Shown here piece by piece: positions 23,534 to 32,036 of a stretch of 64,000 nucleotides of DNA. The notes under the pieces were generated by a model. It saw only the letters and a program-made list of their open reading frames with translations. It was not told the DNA's origin and did no database searches. The position numbers and the translations under genes were made by a program. The stretch is from contig NZ_VMLR01000003.1 of assembly GCF_013276795.1 (NCBI RefSeq), forward strand, positions 186,001-250,000, given 5' to 3'. The DNA comes from Streptococcus sp. 2342. Its GTDB lineage: Bacteria; Bacillota; Bacilli; Lactobacillales; Streptococcaceae. Numbering within the stretch: position 1 is the first letter of the stretch; each line of letters begins with the position of its first letter.

Positions 23534-25048
23534 ATAGAACTAGAAGAATTAGCAAACCTAAAAAGTGAAATCTTGGAGGTCAGAGAGCAAGAACAACCTC
23601 CTAGAACGATGAAGGAGCTTGAAAATCGTATCTTTAAAGCTGGAGAAGAATGGCGGGCAGAACATACCGAAACTAAGGTAAATGAGACCACAGGGGACGT
23701 TACCGAAAAGGTTGCCATGCCTCAGACATTCACAGTAGCTAAAATACTTAGCGAGATTGTCACATTTACTTTTATCAGCAAGAGCAATATACCTGATTAT
23801 AGCCTGCTCTATATCTATGATTTAGACGAGGGTATCTATACCGCTAGTAATGATCTATTCAATCTTTTGTGTAAAACCTTTGATGTGAGAATTAAACCCA
23901 GAGAGTGGCCACAGATTAAGTTAATGGTTAGAACATTAGCAAAGATACGAAAACCCTTAGAAAGTGCTAACCTTATTCCCGTACAGAATGGCATTATCAA
24001 CTTAGAAACTAAGGAACTACTCCCCTTTAGTCCTAAGTATGTAATTACAAGTAAGATAAGCACGGCCTACCGCGCGCCTAAACGAGTCCCAACAGATAGA
24101 GAGGGCAAAACTTTTGATGATTGGCTAAACTCAATCGCTTGTAATGATAGTGAACTGGTAACACTGTTTTGGCAGATTATCCTTGAAGCTATTAACCCTA
24201 ACCATACCCGAAATAAGTTTGCCATCTTCTACGGGGACGGTAACAATGGTAAAGGGACATTTCAGCGCTTCCTTATCAACCTGATAGGGGAAAGCAATAT
24301 ATCAGCCTTAAAACCTGCACAGTTTGCTGAAAAGCATAACTTAGAAACCCTGGTAGGTAAAGTTTGTAATATCGGAGATGAAGCCCCAAACGAATACTTA
24401 AAAAATCCGTCTGATTTAATGAGTATCACTAGTGGGGACACTGTTCTAGTCAATCCAAAAGGACGCCCAGCCTTTGAAGCTACTTTCAAGTTATTCAATA
24501 TCTTTTCAGGGAATTATATCCCCAATGGTGGCAACAAGACAAAAGGCTGGTATCGTAGAATTATGATTGTCCCTTTTAATGCTGACTTTAACGGGGAGAA
24601 GGAAAAACCTTGGATAAAAAATGAATTTTTGGTCAATGATGAAGTATTAGAGTATGCACTTTACAAAGCTATCAATCAAGAGCCATTTACTCACTTTATC
24701 GAACCTAAAGCAGTTAAAGGACTCCTAGAAGAATACCAGGAGGATAATGACTACTTACTTTCATGGGTTAAGCATGAATACATGGAAAAAGGTTGGCATG
24801 AGCTGGACGTAGTACCTGTTTTTATACTAACTAGGTCGCTGAAACATTATGCTGAAGATATGGGAATACCCAAGCCCAATGTTTACGGGGCAGGAAAAGA
24901 AACGATAAGACACTTACAACAGTTAACACCTAATCATTACAAACTTAAAAGAGCGAGGGTCAAAGTTGAAGATTATGACAAACTAGATCCGCTAGAGTTT
25001 GAAAGAACCAAACTATCCAAAACTAATCACGCTGTCGTTAAAGACTAA
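23534..25048 (+). CDS. SF3-type replicative helicase (D5/P4 alpha-like), possible ATA start
   Basis: 491 aa from the TTG at 23573, or 504 aa from ATA at 23534. ATA is 7 bases after a good AGAAAGAGGTT site and the frame is open from there (IELEELANLKSEILEV). TTG at 23573 and ATG at 23609 have poor ribosome sites. The central region has Walker A GDGNNGKGT (~residue 222 by TTG numbering), an acidic Walker-B-like CNIGDEAP, and the SF3 motif C region FNIFSGNYIPN. It unwinds DNA at the iteron origin located just downstream. A D5_N-like domain precedes the ATPase. Confidence 0.85.
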   Translation: MELEELANLKSEILEVREQEQPPRTMKELENRIFKAGEEWRAEHTETKVNETTGDVTEKVAMPQTFTVAKILSEIVTFTFISKSNIPDYSLLYIYDLDEGIYTASNDLFNLLCKTFDVRIKPREWPQIKLMVRTLAKIRKPLESANLIPVQNGIINLETKELLPFSPKYVITSKISTAYRAPKRVPTDREGKTFDDWLNSIACNDSELVTLFWQIILEAINPNHTRNKFAIFYGDGNNGKGTFQRFLINLIGESNISALKPAQFAEKHNLETLVGKVCNIGDEAPNEYLKNPSDLMSITSGDTVLVNPKGRPAFEATFKLFNIFSGNYIPNGGNKTKGWYRRIMIVPFNADFNGEKEKPWIKNEFLVNDEVLEYALYKAINQEPFTHFIEPKAVKGLLEEYQEDNDYLLSWVKHEYMEKGWHELDVVPVFILTRSLKHYAEDMGIPKPNVYGAGKETIRHLQQLTPNHYKLKRARVKVEDYDKLDPLEFERTKLSKTNHAVVKD

Positions 25049-25330
25049 AATGTTACCTTCTTTTTATGCCCTAAACCCTTGGTATATCTAGGTTTTTACC
25101 CAAAAATGTTACCTTCTTGTTACCTTGTTTAGAAAGAAGGTAACGTTGTCAAACCCTTGATACTACTGACTTTTTTGGGAAAATGTTACCTTGTTTTTAA
25201 CTCTCTATATAGGGAAAAAATAGTATTTTTATATATAAGGGCTATGACTTCAAAAGAAGGTAACATGGTAACAAAAGGGTCTAAACCCTTGGGGGAGTAA
25301 GGCTGAACTATGTTACCTAGAAGGTAACAA
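25049..25330. other. Putative replication origin with GTTACCTT iterons
   Basis: Nine GTTACC-type repeats flank an AT-rich core at ~25193-25250. Forward copies are at 25052, 25108, 25119, 25185 and 25312. Reverse copies are at 25137, 25257, 25265 (partial) and 25321. A second repeat, AAACCCTTG, occurs near 25072, 25151 and 25283. Placement right after the primase-helicase genes and the iteron/AT-rich/iteron plan match satellite-phage origins such as those of SaPIs. The 361-bp gap to 25409 has no coding sequence. Confidence 0.75.
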
Positions 25331-25409
25331 AATGGGGTAGATAGTACCGACCCCCTTGCAATGGTGTAACTACTAGTGACACCCTTAAAACAGAAAGAGG
25401 AAAAACAAC

Positions 25410-25931
25410 ATGACATTAAAAACATTTTCGGATAAAGCCAAAACATTTACTTTCACTTACGAATTTAAAGACCTAGATACTGCTATGGTAGCAGGTCACG
25501 CGCTACTTGGATATATGACTGGAACTTATGAAGTACCATCTATTTCAATAACTCACAAGGATAAGGGAACGCTTGTCGCCGAGTATGTGGAGGATAGCAA
25601 ACTAAACAAGACCTTCAAGCGTATTTGTGACAGTTTTAAAGACTACTACAACCAACCAGTGAACGATGAAGCATTTGAAGAACGTTACAAACGGGAGCGC
25701 GTGCTTCAACTCAAAGAGTCAGAGGATTTTGAGAGTTTGCTGGAAAAGGTCACAGACTACGAGCTGGAACTATTAGACTATGCTGATCGCTTGCTTTCTG
25801 ATAAGCCTATCCCTATGGACTCTATGACTGCTTTTGGTACGTTGGAAATGCTGGGCGATGAAAGTATTAGACTACTCCAGAAGTTGGACGTAGAGGGTGA
25901 ATATAAAGGCCTTGCTGGTTATTCTGGTTAA
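25410..25931 (+). CDS. Hypothetical island protein, 173 aa
   Basis: Soluble protein with an alpha/beta N-terminal half (FTFTYEFKDLDTAMVAGHALLGYMTG) and a strongly acidic helical C-terminal half (LLEKVTDYELELLDYADRLL). No motif I recognise. RBS AGAAAGAGGAAAAACAAC. It lies just past the origin, separate from the upstream operon. In satellite phages this place often holds replication accessory or phage-interference genes; that is inference. Confidence 0.65.
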   Translation: MTLKTFSDKAKTFTFTYEFKDLDTAMVAGHALLGYMTGTYEVPSISITHKDKGTLVAEYVEDSKLNKTFKRICDSFKDYYNQPVNDEAFEERYKRERVLQLKESEDFESLLEKVTDYELELLDYADRLLSDKPIPMDSMTAFGTLEMLGDESIRLLQKLDVEGEYKGLAGYSG

Positions 25932-26055
25932 TAAATACAGGACGGGGAGCAATCCCCTTTTTGTTAACAAGTCAATAGTTTTGGTTTTTTCCATATAGGG
26001 GGAGATAGTGAAGTAGTTGCAATTTACCAAACGAACACCGTAGAAAGGATGCAAT

Positions 26056-26370
26056 ATGGAACGTGATAGCCGAGGGAGATTTTTACCAGGCAACCAAGTA
26101 GCAAAAGGCAACAGGGGCAACAGAAAGCCAAAATATGGCAATAGCAACGCTTTGAAGCATGGACTGCGTAGAGGATATACTGGACTGTTACCAAGCCGAA
26201 AAGGTGGGGTGTCTATATATAAAAATGGTGCATATCTTGGAGCGCTATCAGGCAAGTATTTCCACCATTCTGAAGATGGAGCGCTTTGGGTAGATTATAG
26301 TGCTTGTCAGTATTTGATTTCAGCTTGTGGCTTTCCTGAATCTATGTTTAGCGAACCAGAAGAATGGTAA
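26056..26370 (+). CDS. Small protein resembling the N-terminus of phage small terminase proteins
   Basis: 104 aa. The first ~38 residues (RDSRGRFLPGNQVAKGN, GNRKPKYGNSNALKHGLR) have the basic, Gly/Asn-rich start seen in some phage terminase small subunits and related DNA-binding proteins. The remaining part (residues ~40-104) looks like a small mixed domain with several Tyr and one Cys-containing end. Too short for a full TerS. It could be a satellite packaging-redirecting protein or a truncated gene. RBS GAAAGGATGCAAT. Confidence 0.5.
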   Translation: MERDSRGRFLPGNQVAKGNRGNRKPKYGNSNALKHGLRRGYTGLLPSRKGGVSIYKNGAYLGALSGKYFHHSEDGALWVDYSACQYLISACGFPESMFSEPEEW

Positions 26371-26381
26371 GGGTGTACATA

Positions 26382-26408
26382 CTTGAACTCCGAGCGAACG
26401 CCGAGAAA
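26382..26408. repeat. Dispersed ~28-bp island repeat, copy 2
   Basis: CTTGAACTCCGAGCGAACGC then CGAGAAA. Confidence 0.4.
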
Positions 26409-26423
26409 GTGGCCATATCCCCC

Positions 26424-26765
26424 TATCATTTATCAAGCAGATAAGGACGACAATAAGCCTTCTTAATTGCTTGCAAAACGATAGGGAGTTAAGACGAATT
26501 TAAAAGCTCCTTATTTTCGTTTTTCTCCTTACAAAATGACAGGGAAATAAGAACTAAAATAACTCCCCTTATTTTCCTACCAAATGATAAGGAGATAAGA
26601 GCAGTTTAAAAGTCTGTTATTTTGGATTTGTTGCTTACCAAATGATAAGCAGATAAGCAAAGAAATAACTTGCCTTAATTGCTTGCAGAATGACAAGGAA
26701 ATAAGGGAGATAAAAACGTCCCTTAATTGCCTATCAAACCATAAGGAGATATGGGGGCTATCTCC
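26424..26765. repeat. Tandem hairpin array with alternating 48- and 58-bp units
   Basis: Units start at 26462, 26510, 26568, 26616, 26674 and 26722, with a partial unit before 26462. Unit lengths are 48, 58, 48, 58, 48. Each begins CTTAATTGC or CTTATTTTC (GTTATTTTG once), has an AAATGATAAGGAGATAAG-like centre, and folds back through CTTAT/ATAAG arms. Long and short units resemble each other within their class, so the higher-order period is 106 bp. Confidence 0.8.
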
Positions 26766-26825
26766 CTCCCCACGCGCTTCTATGAGCTTCACACCGTCAT
26801 TGTACATTTTTTCTCACGGGAAAGC

Positions 26826-26853
26826 ATTTGAAGCTAGAGCGAACATAGAGAAA
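26826..26853. repeat. Dispersed ~28-bp island repeat, copy 3
   Basis: ATTTGAAGCTAGAGCGAACA then TAGAGAAA. Confidence 0.4.
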
Positions 26854-26924
26854 TAGCAAAAAAAGCCAAGGCGCTCCACCTCAGCTATAATCTCAATAAT
26901 ATTATATCATGAAGGAGCGAACTA

Positions 26925-27317
26925 ATGGAGCTGGATAAGTTTAAAACGATGATGAACGTCAGAGAGAGGATGACATACTTTCTGAGATTCCAGAGGATGG
27001 CAGGGAGTGAAAACCAAGTTAGTATCGATGAAGAGGCTTGGAAACTTGTCTTACCTGATCAGTGGAATTTGAGTGGTGAACATGAAAAAGCAATCCGTGA
27101 GGGGTTGGAAATATTCGCCAACGATATCAATAAGATAGAGAACAAGCGAGCCAGAAAATACTTTATTATCCATTATTGCTACATGAGGAAGAAAACAATG
27201 AGTGAATGCGTAGAGATGGCAGGTACTAGCTCCACTAGCTACCACCGATACAAACAGGTAGCCGTCTTAAACTTTGCGAGAATCCACCAGAACGGAGAGC
27301 TAGAAGCATATAAGTAG
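26925..27317 (+). CDS. ArpU-like phage late transcription regulator
   Basis: 130 aa, all-helical, with a C-terminal HTH (KKTMSECVEMAGTSSTSYHRYKQVAVLNFA, quoted in part) and a YFIIHYCYM segment before it. These match the ArpU/RinA-like regulators that end the late-control region of Gram-positive phages. In an island without structural genes it may control packaging-related or exported signals. RBS GAAGGAGCGAACTA. Last gene before attR. Confidence 0.65.
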   Translation: MELDKFKTMMNVRERMTYFLRFQRMAGSENQVSIDEEAWKLVLPDQWNLSGEHEKAIREGLEIFANDINKIENKRARKYFIIHYCYMRKKTMSECVEMAGTSSTSYHRYKQVAVLNFARIHQNGELEAYK

Positions 27318-27399
27318 GTAAATGTAGGCTGAGGCTTCATATTCGCCCCCTATTTTGCTTTGTTTCGTACTGGACAACTAAAACACCACGGACAAACTA

Positions 27400-27436
27400 C
27401 AAGCCCTCAGAAACGAATCTGGGGGCTTTTGTGAGG
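27400..27436 (+). terminator. Terminator after the ArpU-like gene
   Basis: AGCCCTCAGA / TCTGGGGGCT with TTTT, a ten-pair stem with one G-T pair. Confidence 0.8.
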
Positions 27437-27463
27437 TCATAATCTTATAAACCACGCGCTTCA

Positions 27464-27571
27464 TGGTATAATATACCTATCAGCAACCAGCAATAAAAAA
27501 AGCACGTTTGACCGTGCTAGTTTCTTGCCTGCTGAACTCGTTAAATCTTAGCCCTTTTGTGGGGCTTTTTT
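27464..27571 (+). ncRNA. Candidate short transcript at the island right end
   Basis: Extended -10 TGGTATAAT (hexamer 27467-27472). From about 27479 the sequence holds hairpin AGCACG-TTTGAC-CGTGCT (27501-27518). It ends in AGCCC...GGGCT with six T (27550-27571). About 93 nt, no reading frame. It overlaps the attR arm region, so it may simply be part of the attachment site. Confidence 0.35.
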
Positions 27572-27602
27572 GCTCCCCTTTTTGCGTACTTTTGGGGAGC
27601 AA
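27569..27602. repeat. Putative integrase arm sites, right end
   Basis: The 17 bases TTTGCTCCCCTTTTTGC (27569-27585) are identical to 15938-15954. An inverted copy GGGGAGCAA follows at 27594-27602. Confidence 0.5.
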
Positions 27603-27692
27603 GTAGTAAAAAGTAATGTTAGTGTTTTTTGTTCAAAAGCGCGTGATATAAGGGTTAGGAAGCCCTAAGAAAACATAAAATAAGAAGTTTTT

Positions 27693-27717
27693 TATTATAC
27701 TACAAAATCGGCCTTTT
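27693..27717. repeat. attR: 25-bp integration repeat, right copy
   Basis: Exact copy of 15843-15867. It lies 27 bases before the uvrA -10. Confidence 0.92.
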
Positions 27718-27740
27718 GGGTAATAGAATCTCACTTTTTT

Positions 27741-27749
27741 TGGTATAAT
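27741..27749 (+). promoter_or_regulatory. Extended -10 promoter of uvrA
   Basis: TGGTATAAT (hexamer 27744-27749), 32 bases before the uvrA ATG. It lies outside the att core, so it is kept with or without the island; sequence beyond about -50 is island-derived. Confidence 0.6.
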
Positions 27750-27780
27750 GGTAAGCAATAATGGACTAGAAAGAACAAAG

Positions 27781-30612
27781 ATGCAAGATAAAATTGTCAT
27801 TCATGGGGCGCGTGCCCATAATTTAAAAAATATTGATGTGGAGATTCCACGAGACAAGCTGGTTGTTGTGACCGGCTTGTCAGGCTCAGGGAAATCCAGT
27901 CTGGCCTTTGACACCCTCTATGCGGAGGGACAACGTCGCTATGTGGAGAGTTTGTCAGCCTACGCTCGCCAGTTTTTGGGAAATATGGAGAAACCAGATG
28001 TAGATGCTATTGATGGTCTCAGCCCAGCTATTTCCATTGACCAAAAAACGACTAGCAAAAACCCTCGCTCGACGGTGGGAACCACGACTGAAATCAATGA
28101 CTATCTGCGTCTCCTCTACGCGCGTGTGGGGACACCTTACTGTATCAACGGGCATGGAGCTATCAAGGCTTCTTCTGTAGAGCAAATCGTGGATAAGGTT
28201 TTGGAGTTACCTGAACGCCAGCGCCTGCAAATTTTAGCTCCTGTCATCCGCAAGAAAAAAGGGCAACATAAGAGTGTTATTGAGAAGGTTCAGAAAGACG
28301 GTTATGTTCGTGTCCGTGTGGATGGGGAAGTCTATGATGTGACCGAAGTGCCAGAGTTATCTAAGAGCAAGCAACACAATATCGATGTCGTAGTTGACCG
28401 TATTGTTATTAAGGAGGGTATTCGTAGTCGGCTCTTTGATTCCATTGAGGCTGCCCTTCGTATCGCAGAAGGTTATGTCATTATCGATACCATGGACGAC
28501 TCTGAGTTGCTCTTCTCTGAGCATTATGCCTGCCCAGTTTGTGGATTTACTGTTCCAGAGTTAGAGCCACGTCTCTTCTCATTCAATGCTCCTTTTGGCT
28601 CTTGTAGTGAGTGTGATGGCTTGGGAATCAAGCTGGAGGTGGATACTGATTTGGTAGTGCCAGATGCCAGCAAAACCTTACGTGAGGGGGCGCTAGCACC
28701 TTGGAATCCTATCTCATCCAACTACTATCCAAACATGCTAGAGCAGGCCATGACGGCTTTTGGAGTGGATATGGATAAGCCTTTTGAGGACTTGCCAAAA
28801 GAAGATAAGAACTTGATTCTCTACGGCTCAGATGGTAAGGAATTCCATTTCCACTATGAGAATGAATTTGGTGGCGTGCGCGATATTGACATTCTTTTTG
28901 AGGGAGTTGTCAATAATATCAAGCGTCGTTATCACGAGACAAACAGCGATTACACCCGCACCCAGATGCGTCTCTACATGAATGAGCTGACCTGCGGAAC
29001 CTGTCACGGTTATCGTCTCAATGACCAGGCCTTGTCTGTCCGTGTTGGTGGTGAGAAAGGACCACATATCGGAGAAATTTCAGACCTGTCTATCGCTGAT
29101 CACTTGGAATTAGTCAGTCAGTTGACTCTATCTGAAAATGAATCCATCATTGCTCGCCCTATTCTCAAGGAAATCAAGGACCGCTTGACCTTCCTGAATA
29201 ACGTGGGTCTCAACTATCTGACCCTATCTCGTTCAGCAGGAACCCTTTCAGGTGGGGAAAGTCAGCGCATTCGCTTGGCGACCCAGATTGGTTCCAACTT
29301 ATCAGGTGTCCTTTATATCCTGGATGAGCCGTCAATCGGTCTCCACCAGAGGGACAATGACCGTCTGATTGCCAGTCTCAAAAAGATGCGTGATTTGGGT
29401 AATACTCTCATAGTAGTGGAACATGACGAAGATACCATGCGTGAGGCGGATTATCTGATTGACGTTGGTCCCGGTGCAGGTGTTTTTGGTGGGGAGATTG
29501 TCGCTGCAGGTACGCCCAAGCAGGTGGCTCGCAACAGTAAGTCTATCACAGGCCAGTACTTGTCAGGTAAACGTGTCATTCCAGTACCAGAAGAGCGCCG
29601 TGTGGGAAATGGTCGTTTTATTGAAGTGACAGGAGCGCGTGAGAACAACCTGCAAAATGTCACTGCTCACTTCCCACTAGGAAAATTCATCGCAGTGACA
29701 GGTGTATCAGGTTCAGGGAAATCGACCCTCATCAACAGCATCCTCAAAAAAGCCATTGCTCAAAAACTCAACCGCAATTCAGACAAACCTGGTAAATTTA
29801 AAACGATTACAGGGATTGAGTATGTAGACCGTTTGATTGACATTGACCAGAGTCCAATCGGACGAACGCCGAGGTCTAATCCTGCTACCTATACAGGAGT
29901 TTTTGACGATATACGTGACCTTTTTGCCCAGACAAATGAAGCCAAGATTCGAGGCTACAAGAAGGGGCGTTTCAGTTTCAACATCAAGGGTGGTCGCTGT
30001 GAAGCATGCTCAGGTGATGGGATCATCAAGATTGAGATGCACTTCTTGCCAGATGTTTATGTGGCTTGTGAAGTTTGCCACGGAACTCGCTACAACAGTG
30101 AAACTCTAGAAGTTCATTACAAGGAAAAAAATATCTCGCAGGTCTTGGATATGACCGTCAACGATGCGGTAGAATTTTTCCAACACATTCCGAAAATTCA
30201 ACGCAAACTTCAGACTATCAAGGATGTGGGACTGGGCTATGTGACGCTAGGTCAACCAGCTACCACCCTTTCTGGGGGAGAAGCCCAGCGTATGAAGTTG
30301 GCTAGCGAACTCCACAAACGCTCGACAGGAAAATCTTTCTACATTCTGGATGAGCCGACGACAGGGCTTCATACAGAGGATATCGCTCGCTTGCTCAAGG
30401 TCTTGGCTCGCTTTGTCGACGACGGCAATACAGTTCTTGTCATTGAGCACAATCTGGATGTTATCAAGACAGCAGACCATATTATTGATTTGGGACCTGA
30501 AGGCGGTGTCGGTGGTGGAACCATCATCGCAACAGGAACTCCAGAAGAAGTAGCGGCCAATGAAGCCAGCTACACAGGACATTATTTGAAAGGAAAGTTA
30601 CATCATGAATAA
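27781..30612 (+). CDS. uvrA: Excinuclease ABC subunit A
   Basis: 943 aa from the ATG at 27781; an 11-codon longer GTG frame has no ribosome site. Two ABC ATPase modules: Walker [20 protein letters not shown] and [15 protein letters not shown], with signatures [12 protein letters not shown] and [12 protein letters not shown]. Zinc sites: CPVC...CSEC and CEAC...CEVC. UvrA scans DNA for bulky damage with UvrB. The cytosolic complex acts in nucleotide excision repair. The island insertion is 64 bases upstream and leaves the gene intact. The stop overlaps the next start by 8 bases. Confidence 0.97.
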   Translation: MQDKIVIHGARAHNLKNIDVEIPRDKLVVVTGLSGSGKSSLAFDTLYAEGQRRYVESLSAYARQFLGNMEKPDVDAIDGLSPAISIDQKTTSKNPRSTVGTTTEINDYLRLLYARVGTPYCINGHGAIKASSVEQIVDKVLELPERQRLQILAPVIRKKKGQHKSVIEKVQKDGYVRVRVDGEVYDVTEVPELSKSKQHNIDVVVDRIVIKEGIRSRLFDSIEAALRIAEGYVIIDTMDDSELLFSEHYACPVCGFTVPELEPRLFSFNAPFGSCSECDGLGIKLEVDTDLVVPDASKTLREGALAPWNPISSNYYPNMLEQAMTAFGVDMDKPFEDLPKEDKNLILYGSDGKEFHFHYENEFGGVRDIDILFEGVVNNIKRRYHETNSDYTRTQMRLYMNELTCGTCHGYRLNDQALSVRVGGEKGPHIGEISDLSIADHLELVSQLTLSENESIIARPILKEIKDRLTFLNNVGLNYLTLSRSAGTLSGGESQRIRLATQIGSNLSGVLYILDEPSIGLHQRDNDRLIASLKKMRDLGNTLIVVEHDEDTMREADYLIDVGPGAGVFGGEIVAAGTPKQVARNSKSITGQYLSGKRVIPVPEERRVGNGRFIEVTGARENNLQNVTAHFPLGKFIAVTGVSGSGKSTLINSILKKAIAQKLNRNSDKPGKFKTITGIEYVDRLIDIDQSPIGRTPRSNPATYTGVFDDIRDLFAQTNEAKIRGYKKGRFSFNIKGGRCEACSGDGIIKIEMHFLPDVYVACEVCHGTRYNSETLEVHYKEKNISQVLDMTVNDAVEFFQHIPKIQRKLQTIKDVGLGYVTLGQPATTLSGGEAQRMKLASELHKRSTGKSFYILDEPTTGLHTEDIARLLKVLARFVDDGNTVLVIEHNLDVIKTADHIIDLGPEGGVGGGTIIATGTPEEVAANEASYTGHYLKGKLHHE

Positions 30613-31666
30613 ACGTGTACAAGCATTTTTCGCTAAAATGCAAGAAAATGAACTAGATGGCATCATCATCAATAACCTTAAAAACGTCTATTACCTGACT
30701 GGTTTTTGGGGTTCGAACGGAACAGTCTTTATCAGCCGTGACCGTCAGGTCTTGGTGACAGACTCTCGCTATATCATCGCAGCTAAGCAAGAAACAAGTG
30801 GTTTTGAGATTGTGGCTGACCGTGATGAATTGGCTGTCATTGCCGGAATTGTCAAGGATATGGGCTTGTCTCGAATCGGTTTTGAGGACGAGATTTCGGT
30901 CTCTTATTATCACCGTATGCAGGCAGCTTTTGAAGGAATTGACTTGCTTCCACAAACTCAGTTTGTTGAAGGACTTCGTATGATTAAGGATGAGGCGGAG
31001 ATTGCAGCTATTCGCAAGGCTTGTTCTATTTCAGACCAAGCTTTCCGCGATGCGCTTGACTTTATTAAGCCAGGAAAGACTGAAATTGAGATTGCCAACT
31101 TCCTTGACTTCCGCATGCGTGAGTTGGGAGCATCTGGTCTGTCTTTTGACACTATTCTAGCTAGTGGGATCAACTCTTCCAAACCCCATGCCCATCCTAT
31201 GCACAAACCAGTGGAGCTGGGAGAAGCTATTACCATGGACTTCGGTTGCCTTTATGACCACTATGTCAGTGATATGACACGGACTATCTACTTGGGGCAT
31301 GTTAGCGACGAGCAAGCAGAGATTTACAATACGGTTTTGAAGGCTAACCAAGCTCTGATTGACCAAGCTAAGGCTGGCTTAGGTTTCCGTGACTTTGACA
31401 AAATCCCTCGTGATATTATCATCGAGGCAGGTTATGGCGACTACTTTACCCACGGTATTGGACACGGTATTGGACTGGATATCCATGAGGAACCATACTT
31501 TAGCCAGACTTCTACAGAAACTATTAAGGCGGGTATGGCCTTGACCGATGAACCAGGTATCTATATCGAAGGCAAATATGGAGTTCGTATTGAGGATGAT
31601 ATCTTGATTACAGAGACAGGTTGTGAATTGTTGACCCTAGCTCCAAAAGAGTTGATAGTTATTTAA
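30605..31666 (+). CDS. Xaa-Pro aminopeptidase (M24B, PepP/PepQ type)
   Basis: 353 aa. N-terminal creatinase-like domain (1-125) and C-terminal pita-bread fold. Metal ligands are visible: Asp in [17 protein letters not shown] (two), His in [16 protein letters not shown], Glu in LTDEPGIYI, Glu in GVRIEDD. It removes N-terminal residues from peptides with proline in position 2 or splits Xaa-Pro dipeptides, feeding amino-acid recycling in the cytosol. Overlaps uvrA by 8 bases (RBS GAAAGGAAAG inside uvrA), so both share the uvrA promoter. Confidence 0.93.
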   Translation: MNKRVQAFFAKMQENELDGIIINNLKNVYYLTGFWGSNGTVFISRDRQVLVTDSRYIIAAKQETSGFEIVADRDELAVIAGIVKDMGLSRIGFEDEISVSYYHRMQAAFEGIDLLPQTQFVEGLRMIKDEAEIAAIRKACSISDQAFRDALDFIKPGKTEIEIANFLDFRMRELGASGLSFDTILASGINSSKPHAHPMHKPVELGEAITMDFGCLYDHYVSDMTRTIYLGHVSDEQAEIYNTVLKANQALIDQAKAGLGFRDFDKIPRDIIIEAGYGDYFTHGIGHGIGLDIHEEPYFSQTSTETIKAGMALTDEPGIYIEGKYGVRIEDDILITETGCELLTLAPKELIVI

Positions 31667-31686
31667 GAGTTAAACAACTCAAATGA

Positions 31687-31715
31687 TTGACTTTTAAATT
31701 TTAAAGGTTTATACT
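31687..31715 (+). promoter_or_regulatory. Promoter of the mgtA transcript
   Basis: TTGACT (31687-31692), 17 bases, TATACT (31710-31715). It is followed within ~10 bases by the M-box. Confidence 0.75.
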
Positions 31716-31723
31716 GAAAGACG

Positions 31724-31866
31724 AAAACGGTAGGTGAGGCTACCATAGGGATACGGATGACTACCGCAAAGCAGTGGAGACACTACTCGTTGGTCAACAG
31801 TCCTGGTCGCGAAGGCCAAGACTAAGCTCATTACATTGCCCTATGGAGTTAAAGCTTGAACGAAAA
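31724..31866 (+). promoter_or_regulatory. M-box (ykoK-type) magnesium riboswitch
   Basis: Conserved M-box blocks are present in order: GGTAGGTGAGGCTACC then ATAGGGATACGG near the 5' side, and GCCCTATGGAGTTAAAGCTT at the 3' side (pairing with the CATAGGG segment). A hairpin-rich middle part lies between. M-boxes bind several Mg2+ ions and fold to favour a downstream terminator when Mg2+ is plentiful. The gene downstream is a Mg2+-type P-ATPase, as expected. Confidence 0.85.
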
Positions 31867-31884
31867 ACAGATAATTAGTTTTTT

Positions 31885-31912
31885 AATCCTGCCATTTTAT
31901 GGTGGGATTTTC
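31885..31912 (+). terminator. Riboswitch-controlled terminator
   Basis: AATCCTGCCA / TGGTGGGATT with one G-T pair, followed by TTTTCT. It lies between the M-box and the leader ORF. Confidence 0.7.
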
Positions 31913-31943
31913 TACTGTTTAAATCAAAGAAAGGAGATAAACG

Positions 31944-32015
31944 ATGCAAATTGACGACCATCCGGAACCGCACATACACAGCCAATCGCTGATTTGTGTC
32001 GTTCTGCCCTTATAA
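31944..32015 (+). CDS. 23-aa leader peptide before mgtA
   Basis: ATG at 31944 preceded by AAAGGAGATAAACG, a strong ribosome site. The peptide begins MQIDDHPEPHIHSQ and ends in hydrophobic VVLPL. Acidic residues and prolines close to the start are the features known to make ribosomes fall off at low Mg2+ in enterobacterial MgtL and related leaders. From codon 10 on, the frame overlaps the left arm of a hairpin (31973-32036), so translation could alter its folding. It is probably a regulatory ORF rather than a functional protein. Confidence 0.6.
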   Translation: MQIDDHPEPHIHSQSLICVVLPL

Positions 32016-32036
32016 AGTGATTGGTCTCTGTGTATG
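31973..32036 (+). promoter_or_regulatory. Long hairpin overlapping the leader ORF
   Basis: CATACACAGCCAATC (31973-31987) pairs with GATTGG (32019-32024) and CTGTGTATG (32028-32036); TCT is bulged. No T run follows, so it is not an ordinary terminator. The mgtA ribosome site lies about 20 bases further on. Confidence 0.65.

Larger units (their letters stand above)
26371..26924. other. 554-bp gene-free region
   Basis: It contains two copies of the dispersed 28-bp repeat (26382-26408, 26826-26853), the hairpin array (26424-26765), and a TATAAT at 26886-26891 that may be the -10 for the ArpU-like gene. An 76-codon minus-strand frame through the array is a by-product of the repeats. Confidence 0.7.

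Noticed and set aside
25872-26255. 127-codon minus-strand frame over the 25.9-26.3 kb genes
   Set aside because: It overlaps two better frames with ribosome sites and its translation has no recognisable pattern.
26424-26765. CRISPR array
   Set aside because: The repeats are hairpin units that diverge throughout, there are no constant repeats with unique spacers, and no cas genes are present.
26577-26807. 76-codon minus-strand frame
   Set aside because: Runs through the hairpin array; its apparent internal repeats come from the DNA repeats.
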